Shown here: piece by piece, positions 8,095 through 17,056 of the stretch
How positions within the stretch are numbered: the stretch's first letter is position 1
Layout: each line of letters begins with the position of its first letter
From: Saprospiraceae bacterium
GTDB lineage: Bacteria; Bacteroidota; Bacteroidia; Chitinophagales; Saprospiraceae
Direction of reading: 5' to 3'
Length of the DNA stretch: 64,000 nucleotides
NCBI GenBank assembly: GCA_029263015.1
Contig: JAJCYI010000182.1
Location: forward strand, 1 to 64,000
Notes under the pieces: generated by a model
Seen by the model: only the letters and a program-made list of their open reading frames with translations
Told to the model about the DNA's origin: nothing
Databases searched by the model: none
Made by a program: the position numbers and the translations under genes

Positions 8095-8931
8095 TCAACC
8101 TAATTCTGCATGTTTGAACTCGGTAACGGTCAAATCCTTGTGCAAGCTTTTTAAATAATCACTGACAGACATTTTGCTGTCTTTGACATAAGCTTGTGCG
8201 AGCAGGGTGTTGTCTTTGTAAAACTTACCCAATTTGCCCATTGCTATTCTTTCGAGCAATTCTTCAGGTTTGCCTTCGCCCCGTGCTTGCTCTTTGCCTA
8301 TTTCTATTTCTTTTTCAATGGTAGCAGAGTCTACTCCATCTTTATCTAATGCAACTGGGCGCATGGCTGCCACTTGCATGGCTATGTTTTTACCTGGCTC
8401 GATGTATTCGGTCCCTTCCATGTTCAAGGCAACAAGAACGCCCGCTTTGTATCCCATGTGGATATATGGCAAAATTTGTCCTTGACCAGCAGCAGTTTCG
8501 ATTTTTGAGTAGTGGCTAACTTCCAGTTTTTCACCTATCACACCTATCTGTTCAGTAACTTTTTCTCCAATGGATAAACCATTGTCAAATGACAATGCGT
8601 TTAGACTTTCTACTGTTTCTGGCAAATTGGATAATGCAATATCAGCGATTTTTCTTGCAAAATCCACAAAGTCTTCGTTCTTGGCCACAAAATCAGTTTC
8701 GCAGCTCAAGCGCACCAATACACCTTTATTGCGGTTGCTTGATGTTGCAGCGATAACAACACCTTCCTTGGCATCGCGGTCGGCACGTTTTGCAGAAAGT
8801 TTTTGGCCTTTTTTGCGGAGGTACTCAACGGCTTTATCAAAATCACCGTCAGCTTCTGTAAGGGCTTTTTTGCAATCCATCATACCTGCCCCGGTCATGT
8901 CACGAAGCTTTTTAATATCAGCGGCTGTCAT
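8095..8931 (-). CDS. tsf: Translation elongation factor Ts
   Basis: A 278-residue guanine nucleotide exchange factor for EF-Tu. The N-terminal UBA-like domain (ITAADIKKLRDMTGAGMMDCKKAL region) is diagnostic, followed by VVIAATSSNRNKGVLVRLSCETDFVAKNEDF. The two coiled and dimerisation domains typical of the family follow. It is downstream of rpsB by about 100 bases containing an inverted repeat, and is followed by a terminator. Confidence 0.97.
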   Translation of the reverse strand: MTAADIKKLRDMTGAGMMDCKKALTEADGDFDKAVEYLRKKGQKLSAKRADRDAKEGVVIAATSSNRNKGVLVRLSCETDFVAKNEDFVDFARKIADIALSNLPETVESLNALSFDNGLSIGEKVTEQIGVIGEKLEVSHYSKIETAAGQGQILPYIHMGYKAGVLVALNMEGTEYIEPGKNIAMQVAAMRPVALDKDGVDSATIEKEIEIGKEQARGEGKPEELLERIAMGKLGKFYKDNTLLAQAYVKDSKMSVSDYLKSLHKDLTVTEFKHAELG

Positions 8932-8982
8932 TTCTATTATTAATTTAAATGGTTAGTAAATGGTAGTTGTGGAGTGACTAAG

Positions 8983-9030
8983 TGAATAGTGATCGGGGTT
9001 TACTAATCACGGCTCACTAATCACTATTCA
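8983..9030. repeat. Inverted repeat between rpsB and tsf
   Basis: Arms 8983-8993 (TGAATAGTGAT) and 9020-9030 are perfect reverse complements. The spacer also contains reversed copies of related words (AGTGACTAAGTGA, CACTAATCAC), giving a mosaic of short palindromes. It may act as a mild attenuator or an mRNA processing site between the two genes. Confidence 0.5.
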
Positions 9031-9034
9031 AAAA

Positions 9035-9766
9035 TCATCCTTCAGCTTTTACCGGCTCCTTTTTCTGCGATTTATTGGACTGGCGTTCAGCCAACCCTTC
9101 GCGGATCGCATCTACGAGGTAGTTGGTGATGATGCCAATTGATTTTGAAGCATCGTCATTTGAAGGAATAGGAAAATCAACTTGTTTTGGATCAGAGTTG
9201 GTGTCAACCATTGCGAATGTGCGGATACCCAAGCGCTTGGCTTCTGCCACTGCCAAATGTTCGTGCATAATGTCAACAACAAATACAGCGGCAGGAAGGC
9301 GCACCAGGTTTTCGATACCACCCAGTACCTTTTGGAGCTTCACGCGTTCCCTTTCGAGGGTGAGGCGCTCCTTTTTGGTCATGTTGGTAGCAGTACCATC
9401 TGTGAGCATACGCTCAATGGATTGCATTTTTTTCACAGAACGTTTGATGGTAGCAAAATTGGTCATCATACCACCTAACCAACGTTCGGTAACGAAAGGC
9501 ATTCCAACTGATTGTGCAGCTTGTGAAACGATATCACGTCCCTGTTTTTTGGTAGCCACAAAGAGCACTTTCCGACCTGATTTTGCAACAGCACGCATAG
9601 CATTAGCTGCACGTTCCAGGCATTCAGTTGTGCGGTTCAGGTCAATGATGTGGATACCTTTGCGCTCCATGAAAATATATGGAGACATTTTAGGGTTCCA
9701 CTTCTTACGCATGTGGCCAAAGTGTACACCGGCATCGAGTAATTCTTGATATGTAGGTTTTGCCAT
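9035..9766 (-). CDS. rpsB: 30S ribosomal protein S2
   Basis: A 243-residue ribosomal protein S2. The N-terminal TYQELLDAGVHFGHMRKKWNPKMSPYIF, the GRKVLFVATKKQGRDIV segment, VTERWLGGMMTNFATI and DTNSDPKQVDFPIPSNDDASKSI are all conserved. It binds the head-body junction of the 30S subunit with S1. It is followed by tsf, as in nearly all bacteria. The C-terminal lysine-rich tail is a common lineage-specific extension. Confidence 0.98.
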   Translation of the reverse strand: MAKPTYQELLDAGVHFGHMRKKWNPKMSPYIFMERKGIHIIDLNRTTECLERAANAMRAVAKSGRKVLFVATKKQGRDIVSQAAQSVGMPFVTERWLGGMMTNFATIKRSVKKMQSIERMLTDGTATNMTKKERLTLERERVKLQKVLGGIENLVRLPAAVFVVDIMHEHLAVAEAKRLGIRTFAMVDTNSDPKQVDFPIPSNDDASKSIGIITNYLVDAIREGLAERQSNKSQKKEPVKAEG

Positions 9767-9786
9767 TTTAATATTACTATTGGTTC

Positions 9787-9833
9787 TTGGCTATAAACTA
9801 TTAGCCGATTGAAAGCTAACAGCCGATGGCCAA
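9787..9833. repeat. Imperfect palindrome between rpsI and rpsB
   Basis: The spacer begins with TTGGC and ends with GCCAA, with nested TTAGC/GCTAA words between them. The same vocabulary recurs in the spacer between rplM and rpsI (about 10248-10318), suggesting related intergenic palindromes that could fold in the polycistronic mRNA. Confidence 0.4.
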
Positions 9834-9841
9834 AAGCGGAA

Positions 9842-10231
9842 TTAACGTTTAGAGAACTGGAAGCTTTTCCTTGCTTTAGGTTTACCGTATTTCTTACGTT
9901 CAACTGAACGTGCATCACGGGTAAGCATTTTCTTGCTCTTAAGTGGTTTGCGGAATTCTTCATTAAGCTTCACCAGTGCCCGGGCGATGCCCATGCGTAT
10001 TGCTTCTGCCTGTCCTTTGAATCCGCCCCCTTTTACGTTAACCTTTATGTCGTAAATATTGCTTTCAAGTTCTATGGTGGCAAAAGGATCAGTCACACTT
10101 GGTTGGATGTGCATCTGAGGGAAGTATTCTTTGTGGTCTTTGCCATTCACCAAGATTTTACCTGTGCCTTTGGTCAGGTAAACCCTTGCTATGGAACGCT
10201 TCCTCCTGCCGATTGCATTTATCATTTCCAT
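9842..10231 (-). CDS. rpsI: 30S ribosomal protein S9
   Basis: A 129-residue ribosomal protein S9 with the conserved start NAIGRRKRSIARVYLTKGTG, the central VNVKGGGFKGQAEAIRMGIARAL region and the basic C-terminal tail ending in SKR that reaches the P-site tRNA. It follows rplM by about 85 bases, the near-universal L13-S9 pairing. Confidence 0.98.
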   Translation of the reverse strand: MEMINAIGRRKRSIARVYLTKGTGKILVNGKDHKEYFPQMHIQPSVTDPFATIELESNIYDIKVNVKGGGFKGQAEAIRMGIARALVKLNEEFRKPLKSKKMLTRDARSVERKKYGKPKARKSFQFSKR

Positions 10232-10247
10232 GTTAAATATAAAATAT

Positions 10248-10318
10248 TGCTCTTAGCTTTTAGCAGTTGACTATCGGTTATGAAACCAATAGCTAACGGC
10301 CAAGAGCCAACGGCTGTT
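10248..10318. repeat. Palindromic spacer between rplM and rpsI
   Basis: The spacer contains TTGCTCTTAGC near one end and GGCCAAGAGCCAA near the other, plus GGTT..AACC in the middle, giving an imperfect extended hairpin. It shares words with the palindrome between rpsI and rpsB. No gene fits. Confidence 0.35.
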
Positions 10319-10760
10319 AAAAGTTAAATGGTTGGGGCTTTTGCGCTTGGTGAGAATGTTCGCTGCCTGCATAAACAAACAACTTTTTGTACATCGCACG
10401 GCCCAATTTGTTTTTTGGCAACATGCCACGAACGCCATGTTCGATGACGGCTTCCGGTTTCCTCTTAAGGAGGCTTTCAGCGGTTTCCTTTCGCTGGCCA
10501 CCTGGGTAACCAGTGTAACGGACATATTCTTTTGCAGCGACCTTGTTTCCGGTGAAGCGGATTTTGTCAGCATTGAGAACGATCACGTAATCACCAGTAT
10601 CTACGTGAGGTGTGAAAGATGGTTTGTGCTTGCCCCGTAATACATGAGCGATGCGGGAAAACAAACGACCTGCCGTTTGTCCTGTGGCATCCACCACGTA
10701 CCAGTCGTGCTGCACTTCTTCTTTCTTCGCTGACACGGTATTATAACTCCGAGTATTCAC
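10317..10760 (-). CDS. rplM: 50S ribosomal protein L13
   Basis: A 147-residue ribosomal protein L13: [44 protein letters not shown], the RYTGYPGGQ loop and the [19 protein letters not shown] motif are conserved. The open frame extends to 10817, but family members begin at a sequence matching [13 protein letters not shown], so the GTG at 10758-10760 is chosen as the start. It is the first gene of the rplM-rpsI-rpsB-tsf run and has a clear promoter about 120 bases upstream. Confidence 0.95.
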   Translation of the reverse strand: MNTRSYNTVSAKKEEVQHDWYVVDATGQTAGRLFSRIAHVLRGKHKPSFTPHVDTGDYVIVLNADKIRFTGNKVAAKEYVRYTGYPGGQRKETAESLLKRKPEAVIEHGVRGMLPKNKLGRAMYKKLFVYAGSEHSHQAQKPQPFNF

Positions 10761-10879
10761 GATTAATCTGTTTGATTGACTGTTTATAATTGATTTTTGC
10801 CAAGAGCTGAAAACCAATATTTGACAGCAAGATTTAACTATAATGGTTCGTTAACCAGACGCTTTTTCCAAAGCGGGTG

Positions 10880-10909
10880 CAAAAGTAAATTTCTTTGTTG
10901 TAAAAACAA
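10880..10909 (-). promoter_or_regulatory. Promoter of the rplM-rpsI-rpsB-tsf operon
   Basis: On the minus strand, a -7 box TACTTTTG (10880-10887) is preceded by exactly 19 bases and a TTG (10907-10909) as the -33 element. This matches the Bacteroidota housekeeping promoter (TTTG, about 19 bases, TAnnTTTG) closely. The transcript would start roughly at 10870-10875, giving a leader of about 110 bases to the rplM GTG. Confidence 0.65.
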
Positions 10910-11133
10910 CCTCTTTGACAATATTTTTAACCTTGTAGCTTTGTAACTCATTGAAAGACAATGGATATTTCGCACAAAAATTTTAGACATCCCTGTTTGT
11001 TGAAATTTTATGATGCCTCTGCAATCCTGTTTTGAAGATATTTTAGTGCATTCATACCTAATTGAAGGCAGGCAGCCCTATCACACTGATTGTGAATTCG
11101 GTCAATAGATTATTGATAGAAGAGCGGAATAAG
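10910..11133. other. Intergenic region between the rplM promoter and tRNA-Gln
   Basis: AT-rich sequence with no open frame of note. It lies between the operon promoter at 10880-10909 and the hairpin that follows the tRNA. I see no additional feature in it. Confidence 0.5.
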
Positions 11134-11170
11134 AAAAGTCCTTGCAAGTATGCTCGCAAAGACTTTTTTT
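11134..11170 (-). terminator. Hairpin terminator after tRNA-Gln
   Basis: Arms 11134-11145 (AAAAGTCCTTGC) and 11156-11167 pair with one mismatch around a ten-base loop. It begins two bases after the 3' end of the minus-strand tRNA gene, so it most likely ends that transcript. The T run is stronger on the plus strand. Confidence 0.6.
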
Positions 11171-11171
11171 G

Positions 11172-11243
11172 TTGGCCCACAAGGACTTGAACCTTGAACG
11201 ACAGTACCAAAAACTGCTGTGTTACCAATTACACCATGGGCCA
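11172..11243 (-). tRNA. tRNA-Gln (anticodon UUG)
   Basis: The minus strand folds into a full cloverleaf of 72 bases. Acceptor TGGCCCA pairs with TGGGCCA, the D stem is GTGT/ACAC, the anticodon stem is GCAGT/ACTGT with loop TTTTGGT, and the T stem is CAAGG/CCTTG with loop TTCAAGT. The anticodon is TTG, reading CAA and CAG. The discriminator base is A and CCA is not encoded. Confidence 0.95.
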
Positions 11244-11331
11244 ATCCTTAACTGCTTTTAGTCCCTTGCGGGAAAAGCGGGGCAAAGGTAAAACGATTTT
11301 TACTTTTTAAAAAGTTCCTTTAAAAAAAACA

Positions 11332-12171
11332 TCATGCCGCTGCCAACAATTTCCTTGACCACTCAGCGAACAGCTTTTCATCATTCAGGACATCATAAAG
11401 CCATTCATGGTATTCCGGAAATGAGGGCAGGTTGTTGTGCCCGCCTTCTTCAATTGGAAAGATTTTGATACGGTCAGGGTTAATGGATTGCAACAATTCA
11501 CTTTGATTAAAAGGAATCAGGCGGTCCTTCTTGCCGTGAATGATAAAAACCGGGCAACTCACTTTTTTTAAAAAATAATCGGTGCGTATCTGGTATTTCA
11601 GCAACCATCGAAGTGGCAGGAAAAAAGCATAGCGGCGTATCTGATACAAGAAACTGAAATACGGCGAATCAAGTATGAGCATTTTGGGTTTATTCCAAGA
11701 GGCGATCCGAGCAGAGACACCACTACCGAGGCTTCTTCCATAAACGATGATATTTTCTTCACCATATTTTTCTTCCAACCACTGGTAGACGTGTTGGGCA
11801 TCGTTATAAAGGGTCACTTCCGTCCTTTTGCCGGAACTTTTGCCCATGCCCCGGTAATCCGCCATAAAAAAATCATAGCCTTTACTCACAAAGTCTTTGG
11901 CAAATTTTCCCCACCCTTTCACGCTTTTTGAATTGCCTTTTAGATAATAAACAACACCCCTTGCATTGGGCACTTTGAAATGTAGGCCATTTATATAGCC
12001 CCCATCTTCCATTTCAAAGTGCATCTCTTCAAAAGGAAACGGGTATTTGTATTGAAAGGAATTTGGAAGTATTTCCGGTCGGAAAAAAAAGAAGTCCTGC
12101 ATGAGGTAAAAGATCAAGCAGACGGAAAGGTAAACAGCAAAAGCAGTGATTAATATCGATATCCAATCCAT
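11332..12171 (-). CDS. Alpha/beta hydrolase, membrane-anchored (BEM46/YqkD type)
   Basis: A 279-residue serine hydrolase with an N-terminal membrane span (about residues 5-27) that anchors the catalytic domain. The catalytic triad is visible: nucleophile serine in YGRSLGSG, aspartate in HGKKDRLIPF, and histidine in EEGGHNNLP. The motif ADYRGMGKSSGK is typical of the family. The substrate is unknown. It is a single gene on the minus strand beyond the tRNA-Gln, with a TACTTTCA sequence about 40 bases upstream as a possible -7 box. Confidence 0.85.
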   Translation of the reverse strand: MDWISILITAFAVYLSVCLIFYLMQDFFFFRPEILPNSFQYKYPFPFEEMHFEMEDGGYINGLHFKVPNARGVVYYLKGNSKSVKGWGKFAKDFVSKGYDFFMADYRGMGKSSGKRTEVTLYNDAQHVYQWLEEKYGEENIIVYGRSLGSGVSARIASWNKPKMLILDSPYFSFLYQIRRYAFFLPLRWLLKYQIRTDYFLKKVSCPVFIIHGKKDRLIPFNQSELLQSINPDRIKIFPIEEGGHNNLPSFPEYHEWLYDVLNDEKLFAEWSRKLLAAA

Positions 12172-12633
12172 TGTTTAACGTTCCTTGTTTTGCTTAATCA
12201 ACAATCATTCTTCGGAGCGTGAAAGTAGTGAAGTTGAAAAGAAAATGCAAACCGCCTACTTGTTTGGCAAATATTTTGCAAATGACAACCTACTTGACAC
12301 TTTTGATTTAAATTTATGGGAAAAGGCAGAATAAAATTTGCCTGCTATCCTTTTTTGCGTCATTTGTTTTGCCTGCTTGAAATAACAAAACTCTTCCCAA
12401 TTAATGTAGCAGGCCTTCTCTCCACAACACACAAAATGTCAATAGTTCAACCTGAGAATTCCCTGTAAGGTATTGGTCGATGTTCGACCGTTGACCAAAC
12501 CACCAGTATTAGCGACCTCCCCCCTTCCCTGATTAAATTGGTAACGGAAAATCGATGAACAAAATACCAACAAGCAAGTAGCTGTGCCTCCCTTCAACTC
12601 AGCCTATTCCGAAACTATAGATATCCATGAACA
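12172..12633. other. Divergent intergenic region
   Basis: About 460 bases between two divergently transcribed genes, so both promoters must lie here. I see no convincing ORF, repeat or RNA structure in it beyond a possible TACTTTCA box for the hydrolase near 12230. Confidence 0.4.
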
Positions 12634-13584
12634 ATGAACGCCAAACATTACATTCATTTCGTCTTTAGCCTCCTGCTATTTTATTCTTTTTCAACTACCG
12701 CTTCTGAGCGCGTGCCATTTCGCTTGGCTGGGAACTTGCTGCTCATCAAGGCCACAATCAATGGGCAGACCGGTGACTTTATCTTTGATACCGGCGCTCC
12801 AGAATTAATAGTCAACCAAGCACATTTTGCAGGAGTACGAGTTCCTTGGGCACAGGTCAGCGTGGTTGATTTTCATGGCCAGGCCAGTGAAGCCGGGTAT
12901 TTTCCTATACATGATTTTGCCATTGGTGGCCTGGAGATCAAGCAACAATATGCTTTGAGCATTGACTTGAAAGCGGTGGAACAGGTTAAGAATATATCAC
13001 TGTTGGGCATCATCGGGTATTCCGTCTTGAAAGATTTGGAGATCGTGTTTGATTTTGATTATCAAGAATTGATACTTACTCCTATTAAGAATAAGAGAAC
13101 ACCAACAATGTCTGATGCCCAGCAGTCTTTAGCTGTTTTCGATCTTCATTTGAGCGGGCATATTCCATTTTTGGTTACACAAGTTGGTAAAAAGAAATTC
13201 CGCATGGGCATTGACTCTGGTGCGGAGGTGAATATCCTCCACCAGCGAGCGAATAAAAAAGCTAAGGTTGATCTCAATGGTGCCCGAAGCATACGAGTAA
13301 AAAGCATTTCCCGAAAACAACAAACTGCCAAATCTGGCGTGCTGACCAACATGTCGATTGATGGTTATGCCACCGGCCCTCTCGAAATGACAGTGCTTAA
13401 TATCCTCCCTCTCAACGAAAGCCTTACCATAGACCTTGATGGTCTCCTCGGTATTCCTTTTTTGAAAAAAGGTAAAATGGCCATCAATTATAAAAGACGG
13501 AAACTATATGCCTGGCCACTGGAAGGAAGCATGGTCAATCAAGACTTACCGGATGAGGGGACTGAGGTGAGTTTGGAGTGGTAA
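12634..13584 (+). CDS. Secreted retropepsin-like aspartic protease
   Basis: A 316-residue protein with an N-terminal signal peptide (hydrophobic stretch IHFVFSLLLFYSFS ending near TTAS). It contains two aspartyl protease motifs, one in each half: DFIFDTGAPELIVN (about residue 50) and RMGIDSGAEVNILH (about residue 190). Two DTGA/DSGA motifs in a single chain imply an intramolecular pseudo-dimer like pepsin, unlike retroviral proteases that dimerise. The protein probably acts in the periplasm or outside the cell. Substrate unknown. It stands alone, with parC convergent 70 bases downstream. Confidence 0.8.
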   Translation: MNAKHYIHFVFSLLLFYSFSTTASERVPFRLAGNLLLIKATINGQTGDFIFDTGAPELIVNQAHFAGVRVPWAQVSVVDFHGQASEAGYFPIHDFAIGGLEIKQQYALSIDLKAVEQVKNISLLGIIGYSVLKDLEIVFDFDYQELILTPIKNKRTPTMSDAQQSLAVFDLHLSGHIPFLVTQVGKKKFRMGIDSGAEVNILHQRANKKAKVDLNGARSIRVKSISRKQQTAKSGVLTNMSIDGYATGPLEMTVLNILPLNESLTIDLDGLLGIPFLKKGKMAINYKRRKLYAWPLEGSMVNQDLPDEGTEVSLEW

Positions 13585-13653
13585 GCGATTGCAAAACCCA
13601 CAGCAGAACAGGTAATACGATTAACACAACTTGTTTGATAGGACTTTTATTCC

Positions 13654-16320
13654 TCAAAATAAACTCCCCTGTCCATCCACTTCAAAATCAATCGTGTCGC
13701 CAGTTTTTAGCTTTTCAGGAGAAGCGACTATTTTTTTAGCTTGTGGAGCAGGCTTTTCGGAAACGACCTTTTCTTTCGTTCCGCTGATTTTCAGTATTTT
13801 ATATTCCCCTAGTTTGTTTCCCAGCGCTTTCCAGCCCTTCACTTCAATGAATTCAGCGAGGTTCAGTTCTTCCTCGTGCTTTTCATTTTTTTGTTTGTAA
13901 CTGTATTTTACGATCGGCGCTTGGGAGGCAGTAGCAAAATAGAGCTTGGATAATTTATGATCAGCGATAAAGCCATAGCGTTGGTCGGTTGATGTGGTTT
14001 CTATCAAGAATCGTTTCACCATCGTCCAACCCCTGTTGCCATCAAAATGAACGGCAGAGATGGGAGTGTCCGGATCGAATTTGCCGATGTGAACCAAATC
14101 TTTGGGTTCGTAACGGCGTGTCATTTCAATAAAATTAAGCTCATAAGTTCCATCTTTGTAAATAGCGAGAATCGCTTCACCAGTATCAAACTCGCCGAGG
14201 AACAGGCCTCGTCCTTCTGTATTGAGTCGGCCACTTACTTCATCCATCCACAATTTCAAAGCACCAATGGTAGAATGGCCCGCTTCTTTCAACACCACTT
14301 TTTTTACCGGATACTTGGTAACGATATTACCGCCAGATCCCCGTCCTTTTATATCCAAGTCGCTAAAACCATAATCAAATATTTTGATACGGGCAGGGCT
14401 GGTTGGACTAAGGCTTATGGTGAGGAGTTCGGCCTCGCCGTTGGGATTGGCAGAAAAGTAAAGTAATTTCGATTTCGGGTCGCCTTTTGTCAGATCGTAT
14501 GCTTTATCACGAGTGATGGCAGTGACGTTAAAACGCTTGGCCATCGCACGGCCAGTTTTTCCATCAAAGTAGATCAAGTTGTAAGTCGTTCTATCATCTC
14601 CCTTTTTCCAAACATCGATATGGATAATGTCTTTCCCGACAAATGTTTTATCTGCAATACGTGAGACGAGGAATTTGCCATCCTTCCGAAATACAATGAT
14701 GTCGTCGATATCCGAACAATCGCAGACAAATTCATTTTTTTTCAAGCTTGTGCCAATGAAGCCTTCCTTGCGGTCAACATAAAGCTTGGCATTATTGGCG
14801 ACTACCTGCGTAGCCTGGATGCTTTCAAAGCTGGTAATTGTGGTTTTGCGCGCGCTGCCTTTGCCAAATTTATCCAACAACATCTGGAAATAAGCAATGG
14901 CATATTCTACCAAATGTGCAAGGTCGTGCTTCACTTGCCGAAGTTCTTCAATGATTCTTTCGATCAGTTCGTCCGCTTTGAAAGAATTGTATTTTGAAAT
15001 TCGTTTGATGCGGATTTCCGTCAGTCGGGTGATGTCGTCATCGGTAAGGTCACGTAGCAGTTCTTGCCTGTTATCACCTTTTTTTGCTGGATCAAAGGGA
15101 GTTGCCACATATTTCCGCATCTCCCGGTAAATGGTTTCTACCACTTCTTCCCAGCTTTCACATTCCTCTATTTGGTGATAAATGCGGTTTTCGATAAATA
15201 TTTTTTCGAGACTAGAAAACAGCCATTTTTCTTCCAGTTCGTGCTTGCGGATTTCAAGCTCCTGACGCAACAAGTCTTTGGTATTTTCCGTGCAGATTCT
15301 TAGAAGATTCTCAACCTCTGTAAATTCAGGTTTATTGTCAACAATAATGCAACAGTTGGGGGAGATGGACACTTCACAATTGGAAAAAGCATACAAGGCA
15401 TCAATGGCCACATCTGGCGAAACCCCTGCGGCAAGTTCGATGGCTATTTCAACATGTTCAGCGGTATTGTCATCTATTTTTTTGATCTTGATCTTGCCTT
15501 TCTCAACAGCTTTTTGAATGCTATCAATTAAGGAGGAAGTGGTAACGCTATATGGGAGGTCTTTTATTAACAGGATGTTCTTTTCGCCCTTTACAATAGC
15601 TGCCCGCACTTTTACTTTTCCACCCCGCTTCCCGCTGTTGTATTCACTTACATCAATCGACCCCCCGGTCATAAAGTCGGGGTAGATTTTCACCCTTTTA
15701 TCATTTAAAATATCAATCGAAGCCTTACAGAGTTCAATAAAATTGTGTGGCAAAACCTTGGTAGAAAGTCCCACGGCAATCCCATCAGCCCCTTGCGCTA
15801 GCACAAGAGGAAATTTCATGGGCAGGTTGATGGGTTCTTTTTTCCGCCCATCATAACTGAGTTGCCATTTGGTGGTTTGCGGATTGAAAGCAACAGTCTG
15901 CGCAAATTTGGTAAGCCTCGCCTCAATGTACCTCGACGCTGCTGCAGAGTCGCCAGTGCGGTAGTCGCCCCAGTTTCCCTGAGTGTCGATCAACAGCTCC
16001 TTCTGGCCAATGTTCACCAGAGCATCGCCAATGGCCGCGTCACCATGCGGATGATATTGCATGGTGTTACCAATAATATTGGCAACTTTGTGATAGCGGC
16101 CATCATCCTTTTCGTTCATGGCATGAAGAATACGGCGCTGTACAGGTTTCAGGCCATCCTCAATAGCAGGCACAGCCCTTTCAAGAATCACATAGCTTGC
16201 ATAGTCAAGGAAATAGTCCTCGTACATATTGGAGATGGTGGTGATGTGGGCATTTCCATCACCATTCAAGGGCATTCCGTTAGCTTTTTTATTCTCTTGT
16301 TGTTGATCTTTTTCGGCCAT
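13654..16320 (-). CDS. parC: DNA topoisomerase IV subunit A
   Basis: An 888-residue type IIA topoisomerase A subunit. It carries the winged-helix segment with catalytic tyrosine at residue 131 (AAASRYIEARL), the upstream YHPHGDAAIGDALV segment, and a long coiled-coil followed by a C-terminal beta-pinwheel domain. Bacteroidota ParC is distinguished from GyrA by features such as GLKPVQRRILHAMNEKDDGRYHKVANIIGNTMQYHPHG and the lack of a canonical GyrA box, which I did not find. The B subunit (parE) is not adjacent on the upstream side. The extended C-terminal tail is Lys/Ala rich. Confidence 0.93.
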   Translation of the reverse strand: MAEKDQQQENKKANGMPLNGDGNAHITTISNMYEDYFLDYASYVILERAVPAIEDGLKPVQRRILHAMNEKDDGRYHKVANIIGNTMQYHPHGDAAIGDALVNIGQKELLIDTQGNWGDYRTGDSAAASRYIEARLTKFAQTVAFNPQTTKWQLSYDGRKKEPINLPMKFPLVLAQGADGIAVGLSTKVLPHNFIELCKASIDILNDKRVKIYPDFMTGGSIDVSEYNSGKRGGKVKVRAAIVKGEKNILLIKDLPYSVTTSSLIDSIQKAVEKGKIKIKKIDDNTAEHVEIAIELAAGVSPDVAIDALYAFSNCEVSISPNCCIIVDNKPEFTEVENLLRICTENTKDLLRQELEIRKHELEEKWLFSSLEKIFIENRIYHQIEECESWEEVVETIYREMRKYVATPFDPAKKGDNRQELLRDLTDDDITRLTEIRIKRISKYNSFKADELIERIIEELRQVKHDLAHLVEYAIAYFQMLLDKFGKGSARKTTITSFESIQATQVVANNAKLYVDRKEGFIGTSLKKNEFVCDCSDIDDIIVFRKDGKFLVSRIADKTFVGKDIIHIDVWKKGDDRTTYNLIYFDGKTGRAMAKRFNVTAITRDKAYDLTKGDPKSKLLYFSANPNGEAELLTISLSPTSPARIKIFDYGFSDLDIKGRGSGGNIVTKYPVKKVVLKEAGHSTIGALKLWMDEVSGRLNTEGRGLFLGEFDTGEAILAIYKDGTYELNFIEMTRRYEPKDLVHIGKFDPDTPISAVHFDGNRGWTMVKRFLIETTSTDQRYGFIADHKLSKLYFATASQAPIVKYSYKQKNEKHEEELNLAEFIEVKGWKALGNKLGEYKILKISGTKEKVVSEKPAPQAKKIVASPEKLKTGDTIDFEVDGQGSLF

Positions 16321-16411
16321 GATTCTAATGCGTAGGCAAGTAAATTCAGTCGGAGAAAATGGGTTGGCGTAAAACCTCTCCCAGATTTATATCTTTTGTA
16401 AAATTGATCTG

Positions 16412-16419
16412 CAAAAGTA
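16412..16419 (-). promoter_or_regulatory. -7 promoter box of parC
   Basis: The minus strand reads TACTTTTGCA here, identical to the -7 box of the rplM operon and about 90 bases upstream of the parC start codon. A TTTG lies 24 bases further upstream, which is longer than the usual 19, so the -33 element is uncertain. Confidence 0.5.
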
Positions 16420-17056
16420 AGAATTCGTTCCTAATTTAAAAAACAAAATGTTTTTATAAATAGAAATGATTTGTTTCTAAATAATCCAAGTTGCGATAAA
16501 AACAGATCAAGATTAAAGGGTCTATTGGTTTAAGGTCTTTTGGTCCTTCGGAGCGTCTTTATACCAATAAACCGTTAGACCGATTTTCTTTTCAGATATG
16601 GAATCCTCGTAACTTAAGTTAATTAATAAAAGAATTTCACTCAAAATGGACAGGTAAATCTGAAGTTTTGATAGCGGAGGATATAATAATTGCAATACAT
16701 TGGCGACCCAACCTATTTCTTTTGTCATCTGTCTTACTTCTTGGTTTACAAAAAACTGATTACCTTTCCATTTCAATTTTTTTTAAAAGTATTAGGCTTT
16801 TGCCATTAAGGAATGAGATTTAAATAAAGTGTGCAAGTAGGCAAAATATTATTGTGCCAATCGAGGCGTCAAAACGAGCGTTATACCAAGTATAATAAGC
16901 GTTTTGACAACAAAGAGCGGCGCAAACCTGCCTGCCGGCAGGCAGGAAGATAAAGTATAGTTGTATATTTTATTTAGAACTCATTCCTAATCCATTTAAC
17001 AAAAGCAGCATCCTCTATTATCGGCTCGTTTTACAATCAGCATTATTTAAAGCCCA
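16420..17056. other. Intergenic region with palindromic repeat
   Basis: About 640 bases between divergent parC and the sigma factor gene. It is AT-rich and contains an 84-codon minus-strand frame (16522-16776) that looks non-coding, an AATCGAGGCG word at 16859-16868 that recurs elsewhere in the window, and a perfect 20-base palindrome at 16927-16946. Confidence 0.5.
16927..16946. repeat. Perfect palindrome CCTGCCTGCCGGCAGGCAGG
   Basis: A 20-base perfect palindrome of GC-rich sequence in AT-rich surroundings. A closely related copy lies at 28219-28239, in both cases downstream of a CGAGGCG-containing segment. This points to a dispersed repeat family in the genome. Confidence 0.65.

Noticed and set aside
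13654-16320. GyrA instead of ParC.
   Set aside because: No GyrA box was found and the N-terminal conserved words match the Bacteroidota topoisomerase IV form; the missing neighbour parE leaves some doubt.
16522-16776. An 84-codon minus-strand frame upstream of parC.
   Set aside because: No recognisable domain, no signal or start context, and AT-rich composition as in non-coding sequence; left as part of the intergenic region.
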